Notes under the pieces: model-generated
Databases searched by the model: none
The model's input: the letters and a program-made list of their open reading frames with translations, nothing else
What the model was told of the DNA's origin: nothing
Assembly: GCA_036383895.1 (NCBI GenBank)
Contig: DASVNK010000068.1
Coordinates: 32,128 to 96,127 of the forward strand
Reading direction: 5' to 3'
DNA from: DASVNK01 sp036383895
GTDB lineage: Bacteria; Verrucomicrobiota; Verrucomicrobiia; Limisphaerales; SXQI01
DNA: 64,000 nucleotides
Program-made: the position numbers and the translations under genes
Shown: positions 36,504 through 45,755 of the stretch, in pieces
How the letters are laid out: each line of letters opens with the position of its first letter
Numbering within the stretch: position 1 is the first letter of the stretch

Positions 36504-37469
36504 TTAATCAAAGGCGTGTCCGGCGCAGCAGAGGACGTTTTTCACTTTGTGACGAACGAGGTCCTTCACTTTTTGGCGAGCGGGCGCAAGGTATTTGCGC
36601 GGATCGAATTCTTTCGGATTTTCGAACAACACTTTCCGGATTGCGGCAGTCATGGCGAGACGCAGGTCGGTATCGATATTCACCTTGGTGCAACCGACGC
36701 GCCGCGCGACTTCGATGTCCGCTTCCGGAACTCCGGCGGTGTCTTCGCCCATCTTGCCGCCATATTTGTTGATGTCAGCAACGAGATCCTTCGGAACGGA
36801 GGAGGCACCGTGTAAGACGAGCGGGTAATCGCCCAGTCCGGCATCCATCAGCGCTTTCTTGATCGCTTTAAGGCGGTTCAGGTCGAGATGCTGTTCCCCT
36901 TGAAATTTGTAAGCGCCATGGGAATTTCCAATCGCAATCGCGAGTGAATCGACGCCCGTTTCCTTAACGAATCTCACAGCTTCCTCGGGGTGAGTGTAGT
37001 GACCGCCTGCCGAGTAGCCGCCCCCTTCTTCGCCTTCATCAAACTGTGCGCCGACCAACTGCCCGAGTTCGCCTTCGACCACACAATTATGCTTGTGAGC
37101 GTAGTCGACGACTTTCTTGCAAAGTTCCACGTTTTTCTCGAAAGGATGATGGCTTCCATCAATCATGACGCTGGTGAACCCTTCGTCGATGCACTCCTTG
37201 CAAAGTTCGAAGGTATCGCCATGGTCCAGGTGGACCGCAATGGGGATGGTGGAAAGGCTGACCGCCGCTTCGATCAGCTTCTTCAGATAAACCGGGTTCG
37301 CATATTGGCGCGCGCCCTTGGAGATCTGGAGCATCACCGGCGCTTTTTCTTCTTCACAGGCCTCAATGATCGCCTGGAGCAACTCCATGTTGTTGACGTT
37401 GAAAGCGCCGAGCGCGTATTTGCCTTTTAAGGCCTTCGCGAACAGCTCTTTAGTGTGTGTCAGTGGCAT
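36504..37469 (-). CDS. fba: Fructose-bisphosphate aldolase, class II
   Basis: A 321-residue zinc aldolase cleaving fructose 1,6-bisphosphate to GAP and DHAP (glycolysis/gluconeogenesis). Seen: AVHLDHGD (Asp/His near 82-84), GFTSVMIDGSHHPFE, the zinc-site histidines in NSHGAYKF and VLHGASS, and the phosphate-binding KVNIDTDLRLA. The length fits class IIA/IIB. Own terminator and lone position suggest a single-gene unit. The C-terminal stretch ending CCAGHAFD is slightly unusual but the core is complete. Confidence 0.96.
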   Translation of the reverse strand: MPLTHTKELFAKALKGKYALGAFNVNNMELLQAIIEACEEEKAPVMLQISKGARQYANPVYLKKLIEAAVSLSTIPIAVHLDHGDTFELCKECIDEGFTSVMIDGSHHPFEKNVELCKKVVDYAHKHNCVVEGELGQLVGAQFDEGEEGGGYSAGGHYTHPEEAVRFVKETGVDSLAIAIGNSHGAYKFQGEQHLDLNRLKAIKKALMDAGLGDYPLVLHGASSVPKDLVADINKYGGKMGEDTAGVPEADIEVARRVGCTKVNIDTDLRLAMTAAIRKVLFENPKEFDPRKYLAPARQKVKDLVRHKVKNVLCCAGHAFD

Positions 37470-37708
37470 ATATCTTTATCAATTTCAGGATCGCACGAAA
37501 TGCGAGTAAGGCGCGCATCGTAAATTTCCATTTCGGAATTTAAAGCAAAAAGCAGGACTGGACAGGTGCCCCGTCAGCCGCCCCTGCTTGCAGACGCGTG
37601 GGCTCAGCGCAATCAAACGCACCTTACGATAAGGCGGCGGCGCGGGCAAATTAATCAGGGAGCGGGCTCGATCAGCCCAAACCCGCCACGAGCCGGGCCG
37701 GTAAGTTG
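37470..37708. other. Intergenic region between fba and the FG-GAP gene
   Basis: About 240 bases with no gene. Should hold the fba promoter. A short GGGCT / AGCCC hairpin near 37666-37680 might terminate the FG-GAP gene, but its tail is not T-rich. Confidence 0.4.
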
Positions 37709-40096
37709 TTACTTGGAGGTAACGTGCAGATGCTTCTTCGCAGGCGCGCCCTTCTTGAAAGGCTTTTCCACCAATTCGTTCGAGCGAAGTTTACCTTCGG
37801 TTTCCTTAATTTCGTAAAGACGGTTCACCGTGAGATCGGTAAACACTTGCGTCTTGCCCGTTGCGGGCCAATGCACCTCCAACCGAGCGACTTTGGCCGC
37901 CTTCGCAACGCCAATGTGCTGGCGCAAAGGGTTCGCTCCGAAGCTGCCGCCCGTCGTCACGGTACGGTGAATGGTCCGCTCTGGCGCACCCGGCTCTTGA
38001 ATCACCACTTTGATTCGTGCGCCGATCCCGACCGCGTTCGAGTCGATTCCGCGCAACTTCACCGCTATCGAATTGTTTGAATGCCCAGGATTTTCAAAAA
38101 GAGCATTCCGATAAAAGTCCCCCTGGTACGCGCCGCCCACTGAATGGTAAATATCTTGGTCGCCGTCCTGGTCGAGGTCCGCAAATGAAACTCCGTGCCC
38201 CTTCTGCAAATGTCCAAACCCCCCGGATGTGGTAACATCCTGGAATCGCACTCCGTTGAAATTTCGGAAGGCACGATTGGGCATCAAGTTCGCCATGTCT
38301 GGATCACCTGTGCCCAGATACATATCCAGCCATCCATCGTTGTCGAAATCGCCAAAGTTGGATCCCATCGTGTGCAGCACGCGGTACATCTGCGCATCCT
38401 GCGTTACATTAGAGAACGTCCCGTCTCCATTGTTCTTATACAGTCTTGCGCGCTCCGCATCGGTTTGCGCCTTCAGGTAATCGGCGGCGACGTCGCCGAC
38501 ATCCTTGATTTTATAGCCGCTGACAAAAATATCTTCGAATCCGTCGTTGTTGAAATCGAAGAACCAGGTTGGAAAGCTCTCGATCGGCTCGGTGACACGA
38601 GCGCTAAAACTCACATCGCTAAACGTCCAGGTGCCGTCCTTCCCCCCGTTCGGGTCTGCTGGTCCATCGTTACGATAAAGCGTATTCGGCAGTCCGCGCC
38701 GAGAAAGATACAAGTCAGGCCGCCCGTCATTATTGAAATCCGCGCTAGTCACGCCCTTTACCATGCCAATGTTTGCGACTCCTGATTCCAACGCACACTC
38801 GGTGAACGTACCATTCCGATTATTCCGATATAATTTGCACGGGTGCGTATCACCTTCCGATGATTCGTAACCGAAATAGAGATCGAGCCATCCGTCGCCG
38901 TTATAATCGAACCAGACTCCGGTTTGATTTGGATGAAATGCGAGCAAACCCGCTTCTTCAGTGACATCAGTGAAGTGATTATTGCCGTCGTTCCGCAACA
39001 GCGAATCGGGATGATGCCCTTCGCTGAACTGCCAACCGCCGCGAAATACCAGCACGTCCGGCAGCGCGTCATTGTTATAATCCCCTTGCACAATGTGCAG
39101 TCCGCCAACCAGCCCTGCCAGGCCAGCATTCACCGTCTGGTCCGAAAACGTGCCGTCACCGTCATTCACGAAGTAATGCATCTTGCCGCGCGGTGACCAG
39201 TCCGACATTAAAATGTCCAGGTCTCCATCGTTGTCGAAATCTTCCGTGATTGTTCCGCCGGCGTGATCCTCGATGTCGAGCCCCAGCGAACCCGCGACTT
39301 CATGGAATCGCCGAATATCGTGATCTGAGTTGAAGATGTTCGTGGTGAATCGCCATCCTGCCGGAACCTGGTCTGACTCGCCAAGAGTCATGTAAGCCAC
39401 ATTCAAGAGCCATGCGCCGGTGCGGTCCCGCGGAACTTTGTTCAGTTGCGCCTCCAGCGTCGCAATCGCGTTGCGCGAACCCTCCTGCAGCTTGTGGACA
39501 CCGGCGCCTGCGATCGGCAGCAGGCAAGATTCCGGATTGTGGTTGGTAATACAGTTTTGTTGCTCTGCAATCCGCAGGTGCCCCACTGCCTGGTAATGCA
39601 CAAGCGATGCAAGAAACCTGCCCCCAAAGACGCTCGCATGCGGGCGCGCCATTTTCTCGGCGCTCTCGAATTGTTTCACCGCTTCAGCGCTTTCGCCGGC
39701 GTTCAGAAGTTCCAATGCGAAGAGTGATTGGAAGTGTGCGCGTTGAAGTTCGTTTGTCGCCGCCGCTGCGTCTCGCTTGAACAACTCCGCCCGCTCGCGG
39801 TTCAGGAAGATGCTCGCGCGTGGGTTCATTTGCCGGGCGAGCCGTTCGAGAAGAAAGGACATCTTTCGCGTGCTCGGAGACATTTTCTCAAGCGCTTCGG
39901 GAGAAACAGTGCAGAACGGATCGTTGATCTCAGCAGATGTCGGCGGCGCCAGCGGAACGCTTTGCGATTCCCGCGACGATGAGAGGAAGGCGAGCACCAC
40001 CGCGCACGCAAGACTCCGAGTCAGCAACGCTGCCTTTTCGAGAAAAGACCACCCTCGCGGCTGTTTGCAGCCGGCCAGCAAGAAACCACCCTCCAT
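37709..40096 (-). CDS. Secreted FG-GAP/VCBS repeat protein with ASPIC/UnbV domain
   Basis: A 795-residue protein with a hydrophobic N-terminal export segment (about 22-42). Seven Asp-rich FG-GAP repeats are visible (e.g. DFDNDGDLDILMSD, DYNGDGWLDLYFGY, DFNNDGFEDIFVSG, DFDNDGWLDMYLGT), which bind Ca2+ in a beta-propeller, and the C-terminal ~90 residues form the ASPIC/UnbV domain (GIGARIKVVIQ ... VARLEVHWPATGKTQVF). This matches the CRTAC1-like proteins common in this phylum; role in adhesion or surface binding is only inferred. The ATG at 40096 has no clear Shine-Dalgarno; a start some 25 codons later is possible. Confidence 0.85.
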   Translation of the reverse strand: MEGGFLLAGCKQPRGWSFLEKAALLTRSLACAVVLAFLSSSRESQSVPLAPPTSAEINDPFCTVSPEALEKMSPSTRKMSFLLERLARQMNPRASIFLNRERAELFKRDAAAATNELQRAHFQSLFALELLNAGESAEAVKQFESAEKMARPHASVFGGRFLASLVHYQAVGHLRIAEQQNCITNHNPESCLLPIAGAGVHKLQEGSRNAIATLEAQLNKVPRDRTGAWLLNVAYMTLGESDQVPAGWRFTTNIFNSDHDIRRFHEVAGSLGLDIEDHAGGTITEDFDNDGDLDILMSDWSPRGKMHYFVNDGDGTFSDQTVNAGLAGLVGGLHIVQGDYNNDALPDVLVFRGGWQFSEGHHPDSLLRNDGNNHFTDVTEEAGLLAFHPNQTGVWFDYNGDGWLDLYFGYESSEGDTHPCKLYRNNRNGTFTECALESGVANIGMVKGVTSADFNNDGRPDLYLSRRGLPNTLYRNDGPADPNGGKDGTWTFSDVSFSARVTEPIESFPTWFFDFNNDGFEDIFVSGYKIKDVGDVAADYLKAQTDAERARLYKNNGDGTFSNVTQDAQMYRVLHTMGSNFGDFDNDGWLDMYLGTGDPDMANLMPNRAFRNFNGVRFQDVTTSGGFGHLQKGHGVSFADLDQDGDQDIYHSVGGAYQGDFYRNALFENPGHSNNSIAVKLRGIDSNAVGIGARIKVVIQEPGAPERTIHRTVTTGGSFGANPLRQHIGVAKAAKVARLEVHWPATGKTQVFTDLTVNRLYEIKETEGKLRSNELVEKPFKKGAPAKKHLHVTSK

Positions 40097-40249
40097 GACG
40101 TGGAAATTGCCGCAAGTTAGGTGCCAAACTACCTACTATCCAATGGATTGTTAGCCGCAAGACTATTTCCCACCCCCAAGTAGCCGCAATGTAACCTTCT
40201 CGTCACATTCGGCGTCTCCAACTGATTAATCGCTGATCCAAGTCTCCTT

Positions 40250-40276
40250 CACCCTGGGTGATACTCACCCAGGGTG
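40250..40276. repeat. Perfect 12-bp inverted repeat (hairpin)
   Basis: CACCCTGGGTGA, three bases, TCACCCAGGGTG. It sits in the divergent region between the FG-GAP protein and glutaredoxin genes, with no T-tract on either side, so a terminator is unlikely; an operator or a lone REP-like hairpin fits better. Confidence 0.8.
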
Positions 40277-40340
40277 CGCGTTCTTCGCGCTCAGGCCACC
40301 TCCTCGACAGGCTGCATAAAGTTGGCGATATTGTGGCGGG

Positions 40341-40598
40341 ATGAAACAGAAGAAGGTAAGGCTGTTTGTGAAACCGTTCTGCGGATGGTGTCACGAGGCC
40401 GAGGATTGGCTGGAGGAACGCGGAATCGAATTCGAGAAGTTGGACGTGATCAGCGATCGCGCCGCCCGCGAGGAAATGCTCGATCTCAGCGGCCAGACGC
40501 TTGCACCCGTTATCGAAGTTGATGGGGAGGTACTAGCCGACTTTGACACCGACCAACTCGAGGAGTTCTGGAAAAAGTTGGAAAATTCTCCGGTTTAA
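40341..40598 (+). CDS. Glutaredoxin-like protein
   Basis: An 85-residue thioredoxin-fold protein with the redox pair C14-G-W-C17, a cis-Pro segment (LAPVIEVDG) and the typical C-terminal helix. It likely reduces disulfides or mixed disulfides with glutathione or another low-molecular thiol. CGWC differs from the classical CPYC. It ends 15 bases before the lipA start, so both may be co-transcribed. Confidence 0.9.
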   Translation: MKQKKVRLFVKPFCGWCHEAEDWLEERGIEFEKLDVISDRAAREEMLDLSGQTLAPVIEVDGEVLADFDTDQLEEFWKKLENSPV

Positions 40599-40613
40599 AG
40601 AACAATAAGCCGA

Positions 40614-41555
40614 GTGACTGACGCAGTTATTAGTGCGCCCGCTCGCCCTTCTGGCGCCGATGCGATTGTATCTCCGGGAACGAGGCCGCGCTTGCCGGAA
40701 TGGCTGCGCATCAAACTGCCCACCTCGGGTGGATTTTTCGAAACGCGCAACCTTCTCCAGGATCTGCGTCTGCACACCGTTTGCGAGAGCGCGAAATGCC
40801 CGAACCACTGGGAGTGTTGGAGTAAAGGCACAGCGACCTTCATGATTGCGGGCGATCGCTGCACCCGTGCGTGCGGCTTCTGTGCCGTGAGTACTGCGAA
40901 ACCGTTTCCGTTGGAAAGCGACGAACCGGCCCGCGTGGCTGAAGCTACACGACGCATGAAGTTGAAGCATGTGGTCATTACCGCGGTTGCACGCGATGAT
41001 TTGGGCGACGGCGGTGCGGATCATTTCAAGAAAACCATCGAAGCAGTTCGCGAGTTGAACCCGGGTATTGTGATTGAAGTCCTCGTTCCAGATTTCAACG
41101 AGAAAGATTTCGCGATCGATCTCGTCCTCACCGCAAAGCCGGAGATCTTCAACCACAACCTGGAAACGGTGCGCAGGCTAACGCCTTCTGTGCGTTCACG
41201 CGCGACTTATGACCGTTCGCTCGCCGTGTTGAAAAAAGTGAAGGAACGCAGCCACGATGATATTTACACGAAGAGCGGGATCATGCTCGGCCTGGGTGAA
41301 ACGGAAGAGGAATTATTGCAAGCGATGCGCGATCTGCGTGCTTCGAACTGCGATATTCTCACGCTCGGCCAATATCTCCAACCGACTCTCAAGCACCTGC
41401 CGGTAGTTGAATTTGTCTCGCCTGAGAAGTTTGCCGAATATGGGCGGACTGCGGAAGAGATGGGATTCACGCACGTGGCAAGTGGGCCGATGGTCCGCAG
41501 CTCATACCACGCTGACGAATTCGAACCTCAGCGTTTGCGCTTGATGCGCGAATAA
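40614..41555 (+). CDS. lipA: Lipoyl synthase
   Basis: A 313-residue radical-SAM enzyme inserting two sulfurs into protein-bound octanoyl groups. The auxiliary cluster Cys are C57, C62 and C68 (CESAKCPNHWEC); the radical-SAM CxxxCxxC is C83-C87-C90 (CTRACGFC). GDGGADHF and the terminal RSSYHADEF are conserved. The start is GTG 40614. The 3' end overlaps the convergent GNAT gene by 28 bases. lipB is not adjacent. The upstream glutaredoxin is probably in the same transcript. Confidence 0.97.
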   Translation: MTDAVISAPARPSGADAIVSPGTRPRLPEWLRIKLPTSGGFFETRNLLQDLRLHTVCESAKCPNHWECWSKGTATFMIAGDRCTRACGFCAVSTAKPFPLESDEPARVAEATRRMKLKHVVITAVARDDLGDGGADHFKKTIEAVRELNPGIVIEVLVPDFNEKDFAIDLVLTAKPEIFNHNLETVRRLTPSVRSRATYDRSLAVLKKVKERSHDDIYTKSGIMLGLGETEEELLQAMRDLRASNCDILTLGQYLQPTLKHLPVVEFVSPEKFAEYGRTAEEMGFTHVASGPMVRSSYHADEFEPQRLRLMRE

Positions 41556-42166
41556 ATGAACGCAAGAGCTGCGATCCCCGCCAAGACTAAAAACAACAAA
41601 CCGTAAGCAAGCACCCGCAGACTCTGCGCTCGGGTAATCATTCTTTGGCTCTCTTCCTTCTGCGCCATCGCGAAAATCTCAAACTCGCGTTCCGCTGAAA
41701 TTACCGCATCGTCTTTGAGTTTGAGACTGATCCAATCAGCACCTGGATTCCCGAACTCGGGCGGAACTTTTTGGCGAAGCGCCGCATCAACATCTGTGAA
41801 TCCCTGTTCGCGATAGAACGACGCCGTCGGCAGCGTCCAGAGTCTCACGAGGCCGTTGTTTTTTGACACCGCGGTGATGCGGCTCCACAGGAGTGGACGG
41901 ACTTCGGCTGCGAGATTCGGATCAGCAAATGCCTCGCTGTGGACATAGCCGTTTTGCTTCAGAATCTGAAGGCCCACCGCGCCGACCACATTCCCATCCG
42001 GTGCGGCTACGACCTGGAATTCGGTGAATCGTTTCTCGAGATCCGCTTCAGGAAGTCGTGCATTGTGCCAAAGACTTCGGAGGGAGGGTAAATCTTCTAA
42101 AGTGGCGCGGCGGGGTTGATAACCGGGCGAAGGTTGCCCAGACACATTCTCTTCAGCCTCGTTCAT
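41528..42166 (-). CDS. GNAT-family acetyltransferase with C-terminal membrane anchor
   Basis: From ATG 42166, a 212-residue protein: GNAT N-acetyltransferase domain (about 15-150; RRATLEDLPSLRSLW, VVGAVGLQI, FYREQGFTDV) followed by one transmembrane helix near the C-terminus (LAYGLLFLVLAGIAALAFIYS) and a basic tail. A membrane-anchored GNAT is unusual. The frame continues upstream to a TTG (42238) that overlaps the PilZ-like stop (TTGA); if used, 24 residues are added. It probably shares a transcript with the upstream PilZ-like gene and overlaps lipA tail-to-tail. Confidence 0.75.
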   Translation of the reverse strand: MNEAEENVSGQPSPGYQPRRATLEDLPSLRSLWHNARLPEADLEKRFTEFQVVAAPDGNVVGAVGLQILKQNGYVHSEAFADPNLAAEVRPLLWSRITAVSKNNGLVRLWTLPTASFYREQGFTDVDAALRQKVPPEFGNPGADWISLKLKDDAVISAEREFEIFAMAQKEESQRMITRAQSLRVLAYGLLFLVLAGIAALAFIYSRIKRKR

Positions 42167-42234
42167 GCAGGTGCGCAGAGCATAGAGGCTGCGCGGAAAC
42201 AGACAATCACTAAGCGCACGCGGCGCTCCCCACC

Positions 42235-42558
42235 TCAAGCGACTGTCGAAAACGCCAGCGTGTCGAGGCGTTCCTGAGCCTGGCGCGAGAGATTCATCAG
42301 AATCATGCTTACCACATAACCGGTATGGCGGTTACCGTGGCAGGCGACAACAACGCCGTGGCAATGAACCTTTTTCCCGCTGCCGGAGACCAGGTCCATG
42401 GTCATCTCGGTCCAGAGGGAGAGTGGTTTCTCGCTACGGAACTGCAGACCATTTTTTCTGATGCAGACGTTGTGCGCGGGAAGGGTGAGTTGGGTCCGAT
42501 TTTCTTTAGCCTTTGCAGGTTCGAAAATCCCAGAGGTGTCGAGTTTGCTCGTGCTCAT
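42235..42558 (-). CDS. PilZ-like domain protein
   Basis: A 107-residue protein with a PilZ-like beta barrel (CIRKNGLQFRSEKPLSLWTEMTMDL, VVVACHGNRHTGYVVSMILMNL). The canonical c-di-GMP-binding RxxxR and D/NxSxxG motifs are not evident, so ligand binding is doubtful. Its stop adjoins the GNAT gene. The assignment rests on fold-like pattern and could be wrong. Confidence 0.6.
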   Translation of the reverse strand: MSTSKLDTSGIFEPAKAKENRTQLTLPAHNVCIRKNGLQFRSEKPLSLWTEMTMDLVSGSGKKVHCHGVVVACHGNRHTGYVVSMILMNLSRQAQERLDTLAFSTVA

Positions 42559-42637
42559 AATCTGGACACGAACAAGCTATCATACAAAGTCTGAGCGTCA
42601 ACGAGCAGGCTTCACGATTGTGAACTGCTCGAATTCT

Positions 42638-43678
42638 TTACCACTGGATGACAGCGGCTCCCCATGTGAGGCCTGCTCCAAAGACGACCAGCAAGACCAA
42701 GTCTCCCCGCTGGATCAAGCCGGCGGTGACGGCTTCATCGAGCGCAATGGCGACAGAGGCGGCGGAGGTGTTTCCGAATTTGTGCAGATTGATGAAGACC
42801 TGGTCGGGACGCGCACCGAGACGTTCGCCCACAGCATCGATGATGCGGCGATTGGCCTGATGCGGAATGACCAATTTGATTTGGGAGATGTCGATTTCGC
42901 AGCGTCGCAATGCTTCCTGCGCAGCTTGATACATCGCGTTAACGGCACACTTGAAAGTTTCTTTACCATCCATGCGCAGGTAATGCAGTCGCGCATTTAC
43001 AGAGTCGATCGTGGCTGGCTGGCGACTGCCGCCTGCGGGCATCGAGAGGAGCTCGCCTTTGGAACCATCTGCTCCCATGCAAGCTGTAAGCAAACCGTGC
43101 GTGTCGCCGCGGCTTTGCAAAATTGCGGCGCCGGCGCCGTCGCCGAAGAGAACGCAGGTGTTGCGATCTTTCCAATCAATGATGGAAGAAAGTTTTTCCG
43201 CGCCGATCACGAGGACGGTGTTGTAAGTGTGAGAGGCGATGAATTGCTGCGCGATTTCAAGCGCGTAGATGAATCCGGAACAGGCTGCTTCGATGTCGAA
43301 AGCGGCCGCACGACGTGCGCCAATTTTCTGCTGAACGAGGCACGCGGTAGAGGGGAACATCATGTCCGGAGTGATTGTAGCGACGATCACCAGATCGATG
43401 TCTTCACCGGTGACGCCGGCGCGTTCCATCGCGAGGCGCGCCGCTTTGGCGGCCATGTCCGACGTGAACTCGCCTTCGCACGCGATGCGGCGCTCTTGAA
43501 TGCCGGTGCGGGAGGTGATCCATTCGTCGGTGGTATCGACCATTTTTTCGAGGTCGGCGTTCGTGAGAATTCTTTCGGGCACGTAGGCGCCGACCGCGGA
43601 GAATGCGCAGGTGCGCGGGTGGAACGTTCCTTTAACGCGAGGATTTTTGACGGTTCTAACGGCAGATGAATGTGTCAT
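42638..43678 (-). CDS. fabH: 3-oxoacyl-ACP synthase III
   Basis: A 346-residue condensing enzyme starting fatty acid synthesis from acetyl-CoA and malonyl-ACP. The triad is C133 in AACSGF, the His in PHQANRRI and the Asn in KFGNTSAA. GVGAYVPER-like AVGAYVPERILTN is at the N-terminus. The ATG at 43678 overlaps the plsX stop by four bases (ATGA). The open frame extends further upstream into plsX but that part is antisense-like noise. Last gene of yceD-rpmF-plsX-fabH. Confidence 0.96.
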   Translation of the reverse strand: MTHSSAVRTVKNPRVKGTFHPRTCAFSAVGAYVPERILTNADLEKMVDTTDEWITSRTGIQERRIACEGEFTSDMAAKAARLAMERAGVTGEDIDLVIVATITPDMMFPSTACLVQQKIGARRAAAFDIEAACSGFIYALEIAQQFIASHTYNTVLVIGAEKLSSIIDWKDRNTCVLFGDGAGAAILQSRGDTHGLLTACMGADGSKGELLSMPAGGSRQPATIDSVNARLHYLRMDGKETFKCAVNAMYQAAQEALRRCEIDISQIKLVIPHQANRRIIDAVGERLGARPDQVFINLHKFGNTSAASVAIALDEAVTAGLIQRGDLVLLVVFGAGLTWGAAVIQW

Positions 43679-44703
43679 GTGGTGGCAGTGGCAGCAGTGA
43701 CTAATTCGTTGGTCTTCGAAATTTCTTTGACGATCGATGCGTTGAGCTGGTGCTGAATCGTTTCCGTGGCGACGCGAATCGCGTTTTTGATCGCGCGCGC
43801 ATTGGCCGAACCGTGGGCTTTGATGACTGTTCCATTCAAACCCAGAAGGGGAGCGCCCCCGTAAATATCGGGGTCCAGCTTCGTTTTTAACGCGAGCAGG
43901 GCATTTCCGGCAAGCACCTTCCCGAGACGCCGAACTGGCGAAGCGTTCAACTCGCGCTTCAAGAATTTGCCTACGGCGCGGCCGAGGCTTTCGCAACTTT
44001 TCAAAACGATGTTGCCGAGAAAGCCATCCGTCACCACGACTTCGACGGCGTCGTTGAACAGATCGTGGCCTTCAACATAGCCGATGTAGTTGAGGCCGAG
44101 ATTGCGGCAGAGCTTGTGAGCTTCGCGAGTGAGTTCGGTGCCTTTCATTTCTTCGGAACCGTTACTCAGGATGCCGACGCGGGGATTCTTGGTGCCGAGG
44201 ACTTCGCTGCAGTAAAGGCTGCCCATGATCGCGAACTGCGCGAGGTGAATCGGCTTGCACTCGGGTGTTGCGCCGGCATCGAGTAAAACAAAGTAACCGT
44301 TGCCCGAAGGCATAACTGGCGCGATCGCGGGTCGTTCAACGCCTTCGAGCGTGCGGAGGCGAATCGTGGAGGCGGCGACGATGCCTCCGGTGTTGCCGGT
44401 GGAGATGATGGCCTGGCCGCGGCCGTCTTTAACCAATTCAACCGCGCGCATAAGTGAGCAGTCTTTCTTCTTACGCAGGCCGTCGACGGGCTTGTCCTCC
44501 ATGGTGAGGACCTGGGAGGCGTGGACGATCTGGACGCGGCTGTCGCTCAGGCCAGTTTTTTGCATTGCGGCGCGGATGTCCGTTTCATTTCCGACCAAAA
44601 AGAGTTCGGAAATGCTGGAATATTCAGTCAGCGCAAGTCGGGCACCGTCCACGACCACGTCGGGGCCGCGGTCGCCGCCCATGACATCGACGACGATGCG
44701 CAT
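43675..44703 (-). CDS. plsX: Phosphate acyltransferase PlsX
   Basis: A 342-residue enzyme making acyl-phosphate from acyl-ACP for phospholipid synthesis. MRIVVDVMGGDRGPDVVVDGA is the standard N-terminus, so ATG 44703 is preferred over the longer frame. Other family motifs: GNTGGIVAAS, GILSNGSEEMKGT, VEGHDLFND, VVTDGFLGNIVLKS. It lies 54 bases after rpmF and overlaps fabH (ATGA), the usual order in bacteria. Confidence 0.96.
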   Translation of the reverse strand: MRIVVDVMGGDRGPDVVVDGARLALTEYSSISELFLVGNETDIRAAMQKTGLSDSRVQIVHASQVLTMEDKPVDGLRKKKDCSLMRAVELVKDGRGQAIISTGNTGGIVAASTIRLRTLEGVERPAIAPVMPSGNGYFVLLDAGATPECKPIHLAQFAIMGSLYCSEVLGTKNPRVGILSNGSEEMKGTELTREAHKLCRNLGLNYIGYVEGHDLFNDAVEVVVTDGFLGNIVLKSCESLGRAVGKFLKRELNASPVRRLGKVLAGNALLALKTKLDPDIYGGAPLLGLNGTVIKAHGSANARAIKNAIRVATETIQHQLNASIVKEISKTNELVTAATATT

Positions 44704-44757
44704 AAATAAAAAGAGCGTGGTGAATCGCAATTCCAGCCACGCTCTTAAAAGCTGTGC

Positions 44758-44949
44758 TTAGGCGCCGTAAGCTTCGACCGTAATTACCTGGCGGCCTTTG
44801 TAGAAGCCGCAAGCCGGGCAAACACGATGGGGAACGAACGGGGCCGCGCACTGTGGGCAGGTGCTGAGCTGCGGGAGCGTGAGCACGCTGTTGTAGGCCC
44901 GGCGCATGCGCTGGCGGCTATGAGAAGGTTTTCTTTTAGGGACACCCAT
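44758..44949 (-). CDS. rpmF: 50S ribosomal protein L32
   Basis: A 63-residue protein, MGVPKRKPSHSRQRMRRAYNS followed by a zinc ribbon with CPQC...CPAC. It starts one base after the stop of the YceD-like gene, so expression is coupled. This is the zinc-binding (C+) form of L32. Confidence 0.97.
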   Translation of the reverse strand: MGVPKRKPSHSRQRMRRAYNSVLTLPQLSTCPQCAAPFVPHRVCPACGFYKGRQVITVEAYGA

Positions 44950-44950
44950 A

Positions 44951-45430
44951 CTATTTCAATTTCAACTTGTTCAATTCGTCCCAGGCGGATTTTTGGCCCT
45001 GCGCTGAGTTGCCCGCTGGTTTGCTTTCCTTTATCGGAGGCAGGCGATCACATTCCGCTTCACACAACGGGTGTTGCGGAAAGGCGAGCAAAGTATCCTC
45101 ACGAAGGTAGGGCGTCAAGTCCACGAGATCGTTGTCGATCTTGGCCTTATCTTCGCCTTCTAAAGGCACCATCAGGTCGTATGGATCCAGCGATATGTTG
45201 TACTGGAACGGTTTAAGGCAGCGGACACACTCGCAGTTCAGGGTCATGTTGATGTTGCCGCTGACGAGGAGACTCGGGCCATTTTTCTCTATTTCGAGGA
45301 CGTACTTTAACGGGTGACGGGTGTGAATCATCTCGTCGACGTCGTCCAACTCGAGTTCTTGGGGCGAAATTTCGCCGACGAGCTCTACGTTTTTAGTCTC
45401 CAGGTGGCGCAGGTTTACATGGACTGGCAT
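44951..45430 (-). CDS. yceD: YceD/DUF177-family protein
   Basis: A 159-residue protein of the DUF177 family, which in bacteria and chloroplasts precedes rpmF and is linked to 23S rRNA accumulation. Characteristic parts: CECVRCLKPF, DDLVDLTPYLREDTLLAFP and CEAECDRLPP. ATG 45430 gives the usual N-terminus (MPVHVNLRHLETKN); the longer open frame crosses a purine tract. First gene of the lipid/ribosome operon. Confidence 0.92.
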   Translation of the reverse strand: MPVHVNLRHLETKNVELVGEISPQELELDDVDEMIHTRHPLKYVLEIEKNGPSLLVSGNINMTLNCECVRCLKPFQYNISLDPYDLMVPLEGEDKAKIDNDLVDLTPYLREDTLLAFPQHPLCEAECDRLPPIKESKPAGNSAQGQKSAWDELNKLKLK

Positions 45431-45755
45431 ATGCGATTCCTTGTGGCCGCCAATTCCCCCGGCGGCTGGGGACAAGATAACACAGACGCCCCTACACGCG
45501 AAATCACCAAATCCCAAATGCCACAGCCCAGGAATGTTCGAAGGAGCGAGCATGGAAATGAGCGAGTGGAAATTTGCGGAAATTGTGGAAATTACGGGGG
45601 GGGGTTCGACGAAATGAGTGGAAATCGTTTCACAAGAAAAATGAAGACAACGAAGTGGAATTTGCGGGAATTGCGGGGCTTTTGAGGCGAAATGGCGCCT
45701 TGGAGACGCATCGCGGCAAGGGTGAAGGACCACGAATTACGCCCCTTCGCGGCGG
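45431..45755. other. Promoter region of the yceD operon, with a poly-G tract
   Basis: No gene. The plus strand has repeated GTGGAAATT/GCGGAAATT units and a run of nine or more G near 45595-45604, i.e. pyrimidine-rich when read as the leader of the minus-strand operon. No confident promoter boxes. Confidence 0.45.
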
